Source: JAUNKE01 sp041853585
GTDB lineage: Bacteria > Bacillota > Clostridia > Peptostreptococcales > Filifactoraceae
Length of the DNA: 64,000 bases
Assembly (NCBI GenBank): GCA_041853585.1
Contig: JBGZSM010000092.1
Coordinates: 1-64,000 of the forward strand
Direction: 5' to 3'
Under the pieces are notes generated by a model. That model was not told where the DNA came from. It did no database searches and saw only the letters and a program-made list of their open reading frames with translations. Below are positions 32,805 through 40,885 of this stretch, in pieces. Numbering within the stretch: the first letter of the stretch is position 1; the number at the start of each line of letters is the position of its first letter. The position numbers and the translations under genes were made by a program.

Positions 32805-34004
32805 TTACAATACATTTATTAACTCCGAAATTCTGTCAAATACCACCTTCGCCACTTCGCTTTTGGACAGCATTGGAATTTCCTGCGTATTCGCTTCTTT
32901 ATCTACAATCGCCACGATATTGGTATCCGTGCCGAAACCTGCGCCCGATTTTTTGACATCATTGGCGACAATCATATCCAAATTTTTACGACGCAATTTG
33001 TCCTTGGCATATTCTACCACATTATCGGTCTCCGCTGCAAATCCGATTAAAATTTGGTTTTCTTTTTTCATCTTGCCGAGCGCCATCAAAATGTCCTTGG
33101 TGCGCTCCAGCTCGATTTTCATATCGCCGTCTTTCTTTTTGATTTTGGAATCCGATTTGCGCGCCGGCGTATAATCCGCTACCGCTGCGGATTTGATGAT
33201 GATGTCGCTTGAAGAAGCATGACGCATGACCGCCTGATACATCTCCTCCGCCGACTCGACAACAATAACATTATCCACGCCATATGGAATCTCCAAATTC
33301 GTTTTTCCGCTGACGAGCGTAACCGAGGCTCCCCGTCGCACCGCCTCCTGCGCCATCGCATAGCCCATCTTCCCGGTCGAGCGGTTGGTCAAATATCGTA
33401 CGGGGTCAATCGATTCTCTCGTCGCGCCCGCGGTGATCAAAACTTTTTTGCCTGCCAAATCGCTATCCTTAATCAGATAATGCAACACGACCTGCACGAT
33501 TTTTTCCGGCTCCTGCATCTTTCCTTTTCCAACATCTTTGCAGGCGAGCAAACCTTCAACCGGCTCGATAAAAATCGCGCCTCGCTCACGAAGCGTCTGC
33601 ATATTTTTCTGATTGGCAATGCTCTCATACATCACCGTATTCATCGCCGGTGCTATAATGAGCTGCGCTTTGCTCGCCATCACGACCGTACTGAGCATGT
33701 CATCGGCGATTCCGTTCGCAATCTTGGCAATCATATTCGCAGTTGCCGGTGCAATCAGAATAATATCCGCTTTCTTAGCCAAAGAGATATGCTCGATATC
33801 CGGATGAAAATCCGTATCGAACATATTCGTAATCGTTTTATTTCCGCTCAGACTTTGAAAAGTGAGCGGCGTTATAAACTTCTGTGCATTCTCGGTCATG
33901 ATGACATCCACATTGACATTCAGCTTTTTGAGTCTCGATACGATATCCGCCGATTTGTATGCCGCAATTCCTCCGGTCACACCGAGCACTACATTTCCAA
34001 TCAT
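32805..34004 (-). CDS. coaBC: Phosphopantothenoylcysteine decarboxylase / phosphopantothenate-cysteine ligase
   Basis: A bifunctional coenzyme A biosynthesis enzyme. The flavoprotein CoaC domain (residues 1-180) has GVTGGIAAYKSADIV, the active-site His in FHPDIEHISLAKKAD and the PAMNTVMY motif. The CoaB domain begins near VLITAGATRESIDPVRYLTNRSTGKMG. Length 399 is standard. The gene follows rpoZ by 9 nt. Confidence 0.96.
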   Translation of the reverse strand: MIGNVVLGVTGGIAAYKSADIVSRLKKLNVNVDVIMTENAQKFITPLTFQSLSGNKTITNMFDTDFHPDIEHISLAKKADIILIAPATANMIAKIANGIADDMLSTVVMASKAQLIIAPAMNTVMYESIANQKNMQTLRERGAIFIEPVEGLLACKDVGKGKMQEPEKIVQVVLHYLIKDSDLAGKKVLITAGATRESIDPVRYLTNRSTGKMGYAMAQEAVRRGASVTLVSGKTNLEIPYGVDNVIVVESAEEMYQAVMRHASSSDIIIKSAAVADYTPARKSDSKIKKKDGDMKIELERTKDILMALGKMKKENQILIGFAAETDNVVEYAKDKLRRKNLDMIVANDVKKSGAGFGTDTNIVAIVDKEANTQEIPMLSKSEVAKVVFDRISELINVL

Positions 34005-34013
34005 TTTTCTCTC

Positions 34014-34286
34014 CTACAGCATTTCCTCATGTTCCAACGAAGCTTCAAAACTTGCCAAATCCATCATCTCTCGAATCTCATCTTTTTCTTCGGTCTCTTT
34101 TGTCATATAGCGAATCTCCCCTTCAAACACTTCCAGAGTCGCAATGCTCACCGGCTTTTTCTCATTCGTTTCAACCAATTGATTCGAACCTTCCACAATC
34201 TGTCTTGCACGCTTTGCCACCTCATTTACCAAAATATATCTGTTTTCCGTGATATTCAGCAAATCGTTAATCGATGGATATAACAT
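34014..34286 (-). CDS. rpoZ: RNA polymerase omega subunit
   Basis: Omega helps assemble beta prime. The N-terminal 60 residues carry the conserved region MLYPSINDLLNI and NRYILVNEVAKRARQIVEGSN. The C-terminus is acidic and variable, with 90 residues in total. The start overlaps the gmk stop by 1 nt. The gmk-rpoZ-coaBC-priA order is classic in Firmicutes. Confidence 0.92.
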   Translation of the reverse strand: MLYPSINDLLNITENRYILVNEVAKRARQIVEGSNQLVETNEKKPVSIATLEVFEGEIRYMTKETEEKDEIREMMDLASFEASLEHEEML

Positions 34287-34900
34287 TATTTTTCCTCCTC
34301 ATAAAATCTCAACAACTCCGAATTGTATCTTTTGACACTGCTTTTTTCAGCCTTGATGATACTTTCCATATATTCAACGGATTCATCCACATCCTGATTG
34401 ATGATGAAATATGAATACTCGCTGATTTCCTTTATCTCGCTGATTGCCCGACCCAGTCGCTGCTTAATCTGCTCGACAGTTTCCGTCCCCCTTTTGTAAA
34501 TGCGCGATTCCAATTCCTTGATGCTCGGTGGCAACACGAAAATCAAAACCGCCTCCGGAAATTTTTTCTTTATCTGCATGGCGCCGACAATTTCAATTTC
34601 CAAAAGTACATCAATCCCTTTTTCAATATTTTCAACCACTACATCGCGCGGCGTTCCATAATAATTGTCAAATACAAACACATGCTCCAAAAATCCGTCT
34701 TGAGAAAGCCCCTTCTCAAACTCCTCCTTGGATATGTAATTGTAGCTTACTCCCGGAATTTCGCCCTCTCTCGGCTGTCTCGTGGTTGAGGATACCGACA
34801 AAAGCACATCTGTGTTCTTCTTCATAAAATGCTCACAAATCGTTCCTTTGCCGGCTCCCGATGGTCCCGACAGCACCATCAGCAGTCCTTTTCTCTCCAT
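34286..34900 (-). CDS. gmk: Guanylate kinase
   Basis: Gmk phosphorylates GMP to GDP. P-loop VLSGPSGAGKGTICEHF, then the GMP-binding STTRQPREGEIPGVSYNYIS. The lid region and ELESRIYKRGTETVEQIKQRL follow. The ATG at 34900 with AAAGGA in front is preferred over an in-frame TTG at 34918; the protein is then 204 residues, the family norm. It follows yicC and may share a transcript. Confidence 0.95.
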   Translation of the reverse strand: MERKGLLMVLSGPSGAGKGTICEHFMKKNTDVLLSVSSTTRQPREGEIPGVSYNYISKEEFEKGLSQDGFLEHVFVFDNYYGTPRDVVVENIEKGIDVLLEIEIVGAMQIKKKFPEAVLIFVLPPSIKELESRIYKRGTETVEQIKQRLGRAISEIKEISEYSYFIINQDVDESVEYMESIIKAEKSSVKRYNSELLRFYEEEK

Positions 34901-34920
34901 CTTATCCTTTCTGTCCAAAG

Positions 34921-35802
34921 CTATTCAATATTTTGTACCTGTTCTCTTATTTTCTCCAATTCCGACTTTAATTCCACGACATAATTGGTAATTTCGATTC
35001 GAGTTGACTTCGAGCCCATCGTATTGACCTCACGATTCATCTCCTGTAAAATAAAATCCATTTTTCGACCGATGGTTTCCGTATCCATCACTTCCCGAAG
35101 CTGCTCGATATGACTTCGGAAACGCACGATTTCTTCGGTGATGCAGGATTTGTCCGCCATAATCGCCGCTTCCTGTACGACTCGTTGCTCATCGACCTGA
35201 TAGCCTTCATTCTCCAAAATATCCTTGAGTCTGCCGAGCAATTTGGTACGATATTCCTTTTCGATATCGTCCGCATTCTCTTCAATTCTTGAAATATATT
35301 CGCTGAGAAGGCCACATCGCTCCAAGATATCCGCCTTGAGCTTTTCCCCTTCAATCTCACGCATCGTTTTGATTGCCAAAAACGCCTGCTCCAGCGCGAC
35401 GCTGAGCGCATTTTTGATTTCTTCCTCATCCAATTGATTTTCTTCCAATCGAATGACATCCGCAAATTTTGCAATATCGAGCACCGTCAAAGGATTCTTC
35501 AGACCGAATTCATTTTCCATCGAAGAAAGCGCATCAATATATCCTTTGGCGAGCTGTGCATCGTAGCCGACCTTCGTGTCACTGACCGCACTCAACTCCA
35601 GTTTAATAAAAATCTCGATTTTACCTCGAGATACATATTTTTTGAGATACTGGCGAACAAACTCCTCCAAATAGCTGATTTTTCTCGGCAGCTTGACCCC
35701 TATATCCAAATATCGATTGTTCACACTTTTGACTTCCACCGTAAAATGATATTTGTCATCCAAATATTCCCCACGGCCATAGCCCGTCATACTTATCGCC
35801 AT
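34921..35802 (-). CDS. yicC: YicC family endoribonuclease
   Basis: The 293-residue protein has the YicC N-terminus (MAISMTGYGRGEY, then VEVKSVNNRYLDIGVKLPR) and the C-terminal DUF1732 region (CITEEIVRFRSHIEQLREV, GRKMDFILQEMNREVNTMGSKS). E. coli YicC has been shown to be an endoribonuclease; the role in Firmicutes is less clear. It heads the conserved operon running to fmt. Confidence 0.94.
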   Translation of the reverse strand: MAISMTGYGRGEYLDDKYHFTVEVKSVNNRYLDIGVKLPRKISYLEEFVRQYLKKYVSRGKIEIFIKLELSAVSDTKVGYDAQLAKGYIDALSSMENEFGLKNPLTVLDIAKFADVIRLEENQLDEEEIKNALSVALEQAFLAIKTMREIEGEKLKADILERCGLLSEYISRIEENADDIEKEYRTKLLGRLKDILENEGYQVDEQRVVQEAAIMADKSCITEEIVRFRSHIEQLREVMDTETIGRKMDFILQEMNREVNTMGSKSTRIEITNYVVELKSELEKIREQVQNIE

Positions 35803-35833
35803 ATTCTCATCCTTACTGAAATGTTATGATATA

Positions 35834-35839
35834 ATTATA
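35834..35839 (-). promoter_or_regulatory. -10 box of the yicC-to-fmt operon
   Basis: A perfect TATAAT on the minus strand about 32 nt upstream of yicC. The expected -35 region (TGGCAT at 17 bp) is weak. Confidence 0.5.
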
Positions 35840-35926
35840 CAGCAATTCCCTTACAAATGCCATAGCAAACGCTATTGTCCAAAATATTTTTTAATTTGCA
35901 AAGTCAGCCGCTGTTTAGGGCAACAA

Positions 35927-36094
35927 TTACATTTTATGCTTTTCCCTTCTATACAAACTCCCGAAGGTAAGTGCAAACAGCATCGGAACAACAGCATAGC
36001 CGACGGTTTGTCCTCTATTTGAAAGAACAAAAATCGCTCCTGCAAAAGTTAAAATCTCAAAGCATACAAACAGAATAAAATATACCTTTTTCAT
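35927..36094 (-). CDS. Small two-helix membrane protein
   Basis: A 55-residue protein with two predicted membrane helices (residues about 3-24 and 28-46) and a basic C-terminus (LYRREKHKM). The ATG at 36094 has an ideal AGGAGG site. It resembles the 55-residue product of the next gene upstream (shared MKK-YYIL start, then F..A.FG..W or equivalent, then L.F..LY..), so the two appear to be tandem duplicates. Function unknown. Confidence 0.7.
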   Translation of the reverse strand: MKKVYFILFVCFEILTFAGAIFVLSNRGQTVGYAVVPMLFALTFGSLYRREKHKM

Positions 36095-36120
36095 AAATAC
36101 CTCCTGTGTTTTCAAGAAAA

Positions 36121-36288
36121 CTAATCCTTTGCATTTTTATACAAGGTTCTGAAAAGAAAGTTCAGCGACATCGGGGCCATCACCCAATAGGCATTTTTAA
36201 TGTCTCTTCCGGTTGCAATAATCCACATCGCACTCCCAAAAGTCGTCGCTCCGAAAAACAGATATAGAATATAATATAATTTTTTCAT
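36121..36288 (-). CDS. Small two-helix membrane protein (paralogue)
   Basis: Also 55 residues: MKKLYYILYLFFGATTFG opens the first helix, and a second helix around YWVMAPMSLNFLF is followed by LYKNAKD. GGGGAG precedes the ATG at 36288. It sits 26 nt upstream of its paralogue and 7 nt after the NTF2-like gene. Function unknown; co-transcription with the neighbours is likely. Confidence 0.7.
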   Translation of the reverse strand: MKKLYYILYLFFGATTFGSAMWIIATGRDIKNAYWVMAPMSLNFLFRTLYKNAKD

Positions 36289-36295
36289 CTCTCCC

Positions 36296-36619
36296 CTATT
36301 CCAGTATAAATTCATATTCCCGATAGATAAGATCATCTTTGAAATCAAACACATCCACCGAGCGTATGCCGAAATCGTTGACCAAGTATGCGACGATACG
36401 ACTCTTATCGGATGAAACTTTCATATCCTCACATGAGAATTGAACATCCGTAAGCTCATAAGCCTTCATCATCGTCTCCATATATTGCTCAATGCCCGTT
36501 ATCTTTTTATCCTGAGCACCATACAATTTCCAAATCACTTCCGGATGTAAAAATTGTTTATACTTCTCCCAATCGCGACGGTTTTCCGCATCAAAAAATT
36601 CCTGCAGCTTCTTTTCCAA
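36296..36619 (-). CDS. NTF2-like (SnoaL-type) protein
   Basis: A 107-residue single-domain alpha+beta protein: FFDAENRRDWEKYKQFLHPEVIWKLYG is the usual SnoaL/NTF2 opening, and DVFDFKDDLIYREYEFI the closing strand. I chose the TTG at 36619 because AGGAGGTGATGAT lies in front of it; the frame extends to another TTG at 36664 without a site. Such proteins are ligand-binding or isomerase scaffolds, and the specific ligand cannot be predicted. A second NTF2-like protein is encoded 1.7 kb upstream. Confidence 0.72.
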   Translation of the reverse strand: MEKKLQEFFDAENRRDWEKYKQFLHPEVIWKLYGAQDKKITGIEQYMETMMKAYELTDVQFSCEDMKVSSDKSRIVAYLVNDFGIRSVDVFDFKDDLIYREYEFILE

Positions 36620-36673
36620 ATCATCACCTCCTGCCGTCAATCCTAAATCGCTATCAAAATGCAAATCCCGACA

Positions 36674-37459
36674 TCAGAACTGATTTTCACATTGCTCGAT
36701 ATGCCGGCGAATCGCTCTTTCATGCGTCAAGCAGTAATCAAATGCAATTCTCATATAATCAGCAATCGAGTTTTGTCGATACATTTGAGCCAGAGTCTCT
36801 AAAATCGGCTCGCCTTCCAAATTCATCGTGTAAAAATACGGATAGACGCAGCCCCCGTTTTCTCTCGGATAATACGGATTGATGGAGCTTAATCGCGAAT
36901 CGCTCATAATGCTTTCCACAACCATTTCACTTAAAATCCATTTGAGTGAGGGTACATCGTACTCGTCGTAAGAGTCACCGAATGTCTTATTCCACACATG
37001 AAACCAAATATAATGAATGACTTCGTGGAGTGAAACCCCCAGCGCACCTCGCTCGCTGTTTTTGTAGAACAAATCAAAATATCGCTCACGCAAGAATCTC
37101 GGACAAACCGGATTCATCGATAGATTTGCGCGTAAGTCATTGAAAAGCAATCTCGTATCCGTCTCAAAAGCATCGGATAACGCATCTTCAATCTGATCCT
37201 TATACTTCATAAAATGTTGCTCATAAAGAATCACCTTCTCGTCAATCTCGCCCTTTATTTCATCATATACTCCCGACAGAACTTGGCTCAAATAATCCTT
37301 TTTCTGCTCCATCGTGCGCATTGCCAATTCATTTTTATCAACCTGCGGATAAAAATACGATAAAGCCTCCGACCAAAAAGGAGTCTGTTCTTCCGTTTGA
37401 AAAAGCAATATACTGTCAATCGAATGTTCAAGACCCGGATTTTGAAATTTTATTTTCAT
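36674..37459 (-). CDS. Predicted HEXXH metallopeptidase-like protein
   Basis: I do not recognise the family. The 261-residue protein has no signal peptide. It contains GVSLHEVIHYIWFHVWN, an HEXXH zinc motif, followed about 27 residues later by KWILSEMVVESIM, whose glutamates could supply the third ligand as in gluzincins. The N-terminal half is helical and charged. The C-terminus ends in CLTHERAIRRHIEQ. The combination suggests a cytosolic zinc peptidase, but activity is inferred from the motif only. Confidence 0.6.
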   Translation of the reverse strand: MKIKFQNPGLEHSIDSILLFQTEEQTPFWSEALSYFYPQVDKNELAMRTMEQKKDYLSQVLSGVYDEIKGEIDEKVILYEQHFMKYKDQIEDALSDAFETDTRLLFNDLRANLSMNPVCPRFLRERYFDLFYKNSERGALGVSLHEVIHYIWFHVWNKTFGDSYDEYDVPSLKWILSEMVVESIMSDSRLSSINPYYPRENGGCVYPYFYTMNLEGEPILETLAQMYRQNSIADYMRIAFDYCLTHERAIRRHIEQCENQF

Positions 37460-37547
37460 TCGCGAACCCTTTCTTTATAATTCCAAATTAAACTTTCTTC
37501 TCAACGATTAAAACTTCTTCATAGATGAGAATTTTAAAAACGATATC

Positions 37548-38243
37548 TTACAGCTTCCAAGGTCGTTTATTTCCAAGCCAACCTTTATCTTCCCAGTATT
37601 GAGCATCTTTTTCATTGAGTCTTTTTTTCTGAAAAAGCCGGATTAGCGAAAACATTACTCGAGTTTTTATACTCGGTTTCACCTTGCCGTGAGCGGATAA
37701 AATCTTTTTTGCAATCTTGGATGTCGCCCTGTCAATAATTCTTTTCTTTTTCTCGTCCACCTCATCTCGGTGCATAGATAAAACCGCCACACCCAATCGA
37801 TATATTTTTCCTACGCCCCAAAATAATAAGCTGTCCGCCATATCTTTATTTGCTGATTTCATCCCTGCCCCCATGGCAGTCGAAATACAAATCGCTTGTT
37901 TCAAAAACATCGTTTCTTCGGGTCTATGCACCATCCAACGATAGCCGTAATGGTCTAAAAATGCTTTCATCGGACCGCTCGCATGAAATACATATACCGG
38001 ACTTGCCAAAATCAGAACATCCGCCTCATCAATGCTTCTTGTAATATCTTTCAAAGAAGAAGAAGAATGCGGACATTTTTCTTCACTCTCTAAAAAACAC
38101 AAATTACATCCTACACAAAACTCCCCAAAATCTCTCGGAAGAAAATACTCCTTTGTCTCCCCACCGATTTTTTGAATTAAACTTCTTGTAACCTGATAAG
38201 TTATGCCTTTGTGACTTTGCCCATAGATCGCTACAAGTTTCAT
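37548..38243 (-). CDS. Flavodoxin-like NAD(P)H-dependent FMN reductase
   Basis: The 231-residue protein starts with the FMN phosphate loop (AIYGQSHKGITYQVTRSLIQ) and has the iron-sulfur-flavoprotein-like CVGCNLCF pair, then DVLILASPVYVFHASGPMKAFLDHYGYRW, the standard flavin-binding segment. It is a member of the NADPH-dependent FMN reductase group used for quinones, nitro compounds or disulfide reduction in anaerobes. A basic C-terminal tail of about 40 residues may contact membrane or partner. It is followed by an NTF2-like gene upstream at an 11-nt gap. Confidence 0.82.
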   Translation of the reverse strand: MKLVAIYGQSHKGITYQVTRSLIQKIGGETKEYFLPRDFGEFCVGCNLCFLESEEKCPHSSSSLKDITRSIDEADVLILASPVYVFHASGPMKAFLDHYGYRWMVHRPEETMFLKQAICISTAMGAGMKSANKDMADSLLFWGVGKIYRLGVAVLSMHRDEVDEKKKRIIDRATSKIAKKILSAHGKVKPSIKTRVMFSLIRLFQKKRLNEKDAQYWEDKGWLGNKRPWKL

Positions 38244-38254
38244 AAATACTTCCT

Positions 38255-38638
38255 TTATAATTCCGCTTTATTTTTGATGGCTTTGCCGATATTCATTTCT
38301 TTTCTCCACCTCGGCGGACTTCCATCGTCACCCCAATACTCATCCATCAGAATAATCTTATCATCCAGTAATTTCATAAATGAAGTCACATGAGCGGATA
38401 TCTTCCCGTCTTTCGAAAATACATGTACGACCGATATGAGCAATTCCTCTTTTTCAATAATTTTTTCTATTTCCCCGTCCCATTCGCCGGGATATTCGCA
38501 ATTCGCTCTGATAAATTCGACCACCGTAAACCGCTCATTCGTATTGTGCCAGTTGATGCAGGCGTCTTTATGAAAAAAACTTTTCAAGATTTCAGGTTTT
38601 TGTTGCAAAGCCGCTTCCCAATATTTTTTTAAATCCAT
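38255..38638 (-). CDS. NTF2-like protein
   Basis: 127 residues: YWEAALQQKPEILKSFFHKDACINWHNTNERFTVVEFI is a typical NTF2-like opening, and IILMDEYWGDDGSPPRWRKE a typical end. It is co-transcribed with the flavin reductase gene. The family is annotated as nuclear transport factor 2-like. No catalytic assignment is possible. Confidence 0.78.
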   Translation of the reverse strand: MDLKKYWEAALQQKPEILKSFFHKDACINWHNTNERFTVVEFIRANCEYPGEWDGEIEKIIEKEELLISVVHVFSKDGKISAHVTSFMKLLDDKIILMDEYWGDDGSPPRWRKEMNIGKAIKNKAEL

Positions 38639-38728
38639 ACTCCCACCGAATTGTCGCTGTAAAATACAATATGTATCCTTTGTCGGATAAAAAATTTTCT
38701 CATCCGAAAAATCATTTTTTCTTTATAT

Positions 38729-38737
38729 ATTATACCA
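38729..38737 (-). promoter_or_regulatory. Extended -10 promoter of the 38.6-36 kb gene group
   Basis: TGGTATAAT, an extended -10 element, on the minus strand about 90 nt upstream of the NTF2-like start codon. No good -35 box. Confidence 0.55.
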
Positions 38738-38838
38738 CAACCTTATCTTTTAATGCACGGTCTTGCAAGTGGATGTTTTATATAGCTTCATTTTAAAGCT
38801 CCTTTTGCCGAATCGTTATAAAGAACTTCATCTTCATT

Positions 38839-38946
38839 TTATAGTTTTAATCTTGCAGCATAGCTCATATTTGCAAATACTTCTTTGGTAATTCGCTTGA
38901 ATTGCCCCGCGGACAATCTCAATTCCTTCAAAAAATCTCTTTTCAT
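38839..38946 (-). pseudogene. Fragment of a phage scaffold (GP20-like) gene
   Basis: A 35-codon frame begins MKRDFLKELRLS, which resembles the start of the phage minor structural/scaffold GP20 family (commonly MKRDFLKELGL). It has a good ribosome-binding site (AAGGATAGACG before the ATG), but similarity ends after about 12 residues and the frame stops at TAA. Since the real proteins are about 150-200 residues, this is a truncated relic. In intact prophages this gene lies just downstream of the small gene seen here at 39122. Confidence 0.55.
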
Positions 38947-39121
38947 CGTCTATCCTTACTCGGTTGGTTGTTTATCGTGTGTAAAGAGCCACGCCCCTAA
39001 GTTCCATTAACGCCGGAGCAAGCAAATTTCGACATAAAAAATAGACCTTTTAACGACTATTGTCTAAAGTTGTATATCAACAAAGCAACCCCTTACGAGA
39101 TTGCTTTGTTTTCAAATAATA

Positions 39122-39316
39122 TTATGACATACTAAATCGTGCAAGTTCTTTGTCGGTCAAGGATGAATATTCCCTGCGTTCTTCTTTGCAGAATTTCCTA
39201 ATGGCTTTCATATCTAGTTTAGGATATAAATTTTTCCCTTCTGTGAATGCGCCGTTTTTTGCGATTTGATCTAAACTTCTGTATGGAATTGGGATTTTAT
39301 TTTTCTTCATATCCAT
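39122..39316 (-). CDS. Small phage-type protein
   Basis: A 64-residue protein beginning MDMKKNKIPIPYRSLDQIAKNGAFTEGKNLYPKLD. Similar short proteins are found in head-gene regions of Firmicute prophages, but I know no function. The start codon overlaps the stop codon of the acetyltransferase-like gene (TGATG), so the two remain translationally coupled as in a phage. It is the best-preserved piece of the relic. Confidence 0.65.
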   Translation of the reverse strand: MDMKKNKIPIPYRSLDQIAKNGAFTEGKNLYPKLDMKAIRKFCKEERREYSSLTDKELARFSMS

Positions 39317-40098
39317 CACCCTTTCTTAAAGTATATCCTTATAAGGTTTTCAAAAGCCTCACCTTCAATCAGCATTCTTTGACTGCTACCTATCTGCTCA
39401 GCCCCTAAAATCTTTTTGTAGTAAGGAATGAGATTTGTTTTTGCATCAAAGAACACTACATCCATCCCATTATCCTGTGCTTCTTTACAGGCGATTGCAA
39501 ATAAGTGAGCACCAACACCCTCATACTTTCCATTCAAGCCCTTGTTATGCGGTGCAGATTCAACAATTCCAACAAATACTCCACCATATTCAAACTTCAT
39601 TGATACAAGCCCTTGAACAACATCGGAGCCTTCAACAAACAAAGAATATACTTTTTCTCCGTCTTTTTTTGGCTTTGTCCAATCAAAGAGCCAATCCTTA
39701 AAATCTTTTTTCGTAGGAGTAATCAGAGAAACTGCTGTATTCACTTCTTCCCCGGTAGATTTATCTACCAAACAATCCGTAACTTTGTCTATTTGAATAT
39801 CTACCAAACCTATTGACCCCTTTCTATTCTTATTATACCCCTTCAAGTACGATTTATCAATATTTTTTGCAGTATGCATCTCGCTTTGGTTTATACTCCT
39901 ACCAAATTCATACAGCTGATACTGGTCATCTTTTGCTCTTAGTCCAGCCTTTACACTAAAATCGCTGTTCAATTCTTTTTGCCTCTGCAATTCGACTCGC
40001 CGTTTTTTCACTATACCCTGCCTAAATCTTCCCTCTGTCGCATTCCCGCCGATGATGTATTCATCAGCGAACTTCTTTTGTTTTAATGTCAATTTCAA
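39316..40098 (-). CDS. Chimeric phage protein: terminase small-subunit start fused to acetyltransferase-like domain
   Basis: The 260-residue frame starts MKLTLKQKKFADEYIIGGNATE, the typical N-terminus of a phage terminase small subunit, but after about 22 residues the terminase similarity stops. The rest, from about residue 95, is a phage acetyltransferase-like (GNAT) protein: GVGAHLFAIACKEAQDNGMD is the acetyl-CoA loop region and PYYKKILGAEQI the C-terminal motif. In prophages these two ends lie on either side of terL, portal and head-morphogenesis genes. The fusion is best explained by an internal deletion. TTG start with AGAGGTGATG upstream. Confidence 0.65.
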   Translation of the reverse strand: MKLTLKQKKFADEYIIGGNATEGRFRQGIVKKRRVELQRQKELNSDFSVKAGLRAKDDQYQLYEFGRSINQSEMHTAKNIDKSYLKGYNKNRKGSIGLVDIQIDKVTDCLVDKSTGEEVNTAVSLITPTKKDFKDWLFDWTKPKKDGEKVYSLFVEGSDVVQGLVSMKFEYGGVFVGIVESAPHNKGLNGKYEGVGAHLFAIACKEAQDNGMDVVFFDAKTNLIPYYKKILGAEQIGSSQRMLIEGEAFENLIRIYFKKG

Positions 40099-40124
40099 AA
40101 ATACATCACCTCTTTTTGCGCATT

Positions 40125-40146
40125 AAAAAAGCACCGCTTGGGTGCT
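40125..40146 (-). terminator. Terminator inside the prophage relic
   Basis: AAGCACC-CAAGC-GGTGCTT followed by TTTT on the minus strand, between the chimeric cyclase-like fragment and the chimeric terminase gene. Confidence 0.85.
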
Positions 40147-40157
40147 TAATTATAGCT

Positions 40158-40300
40158 TTATTTATTTTCAAGAAATTTCATATACTCTAGGGTATTTAGA
40201 TACTTATCTGCAATATTCGGATTCAATGGTACTGATGCTTGGATAATTTCAAAAATATCTTCTTTTCTAACAACGCAGTAGCATCTTTTCTTTTTTGATA
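40158..40300 (-). pseudogene. 3' fragment of an unidentified gene
   Basis: A minus-strand frame without a start ends EDIFEIIQASVPLNPNIADKYLNTLEYMKFLENK. It reads like a genuine C-terminus in a frame different from the overlapping cyclase-like N-terminal fragment. Together they mark a deletion junction of two genes near 40280-40300. The parent protein is not identified. Confidence 0.45.
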
Positions 40301-40360
40301 TATACCTTTCCACCCTAGAACATCCAAAAAAGTAACAAATCCTGTCTTTGAGTTATCCAT
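40223..40360 (-). pseudogene. 5' fragment of a nucleotide-cyclase-like gene
   Basis: ATG at 40360 with AGGGAGG upstream opens MDNSKTGFVTFLDVLGWKGIYQKR, the typical start of proteins with a class III cyclase-like domain found in phages and defence loci. After about 25 residues the similarity is lost and the frame ends at a TGA after 45 codons. The rest of the gene has been deleted. Confidence 0.5.
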
Positions 40361-40885
40361 ATAAAATCCTCCCTAGTTTCTTCCGGTATAGCACAAAAGA
40401 GCCCCACCGGAAACTTTTTTACATTATTCAATAATAGGAGAAGCAAACAACGGATTGCAACTAACTATCAATTAACCTATATAATAACACTTTTTGAACT
40501 CGGCTCGAAACCGCCGCCCTTGATTACTGCTATTCCCCTGCTCTACATCTTTTAAATTTGTATTTTGCTTTTTCAATCTTCGATTTCGAATTTCAATTCG
40601 GGATTTTATATGTTGATTTGCTTTTTACTTTTCCAATTTCATTTTTCAATTTTACATTCGGTTCAATACTTTTGCACAAATGCTTTTTGAAAATGCTCGG
40701 ATTGGGTAGAATGTAAAGATAGGGCTTTGGATTCTGTTGTCCCCAAAAGACAACATGAATCAAAATTTTAACCGGAAATCATCAAAACTGATTTTATATT
40801 TCTAAATCAAATGACATCCATATAAAAGTGGTTATGAGGATGCAGAAAACTTTTCCGGTTCATCTCAAAACGAAAAGAGGAAAAA
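40361..40885. other. Gene-poor spacer with hairpin and low-complexity tract
   Basis: No gene is seen. TTCCGGT (40381-40387) and ACCGGAA (40406-40412) form an inverted repeat followed by ACTTTTTT on the plus strand, perhaps a relic terminator. From about 40550 to 40680 the sequence is made of TTCGATTTC/AATTTC words like those at the left end of the window. AAGAGG precedes the rqcH ATG. Confidence 0.45.
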
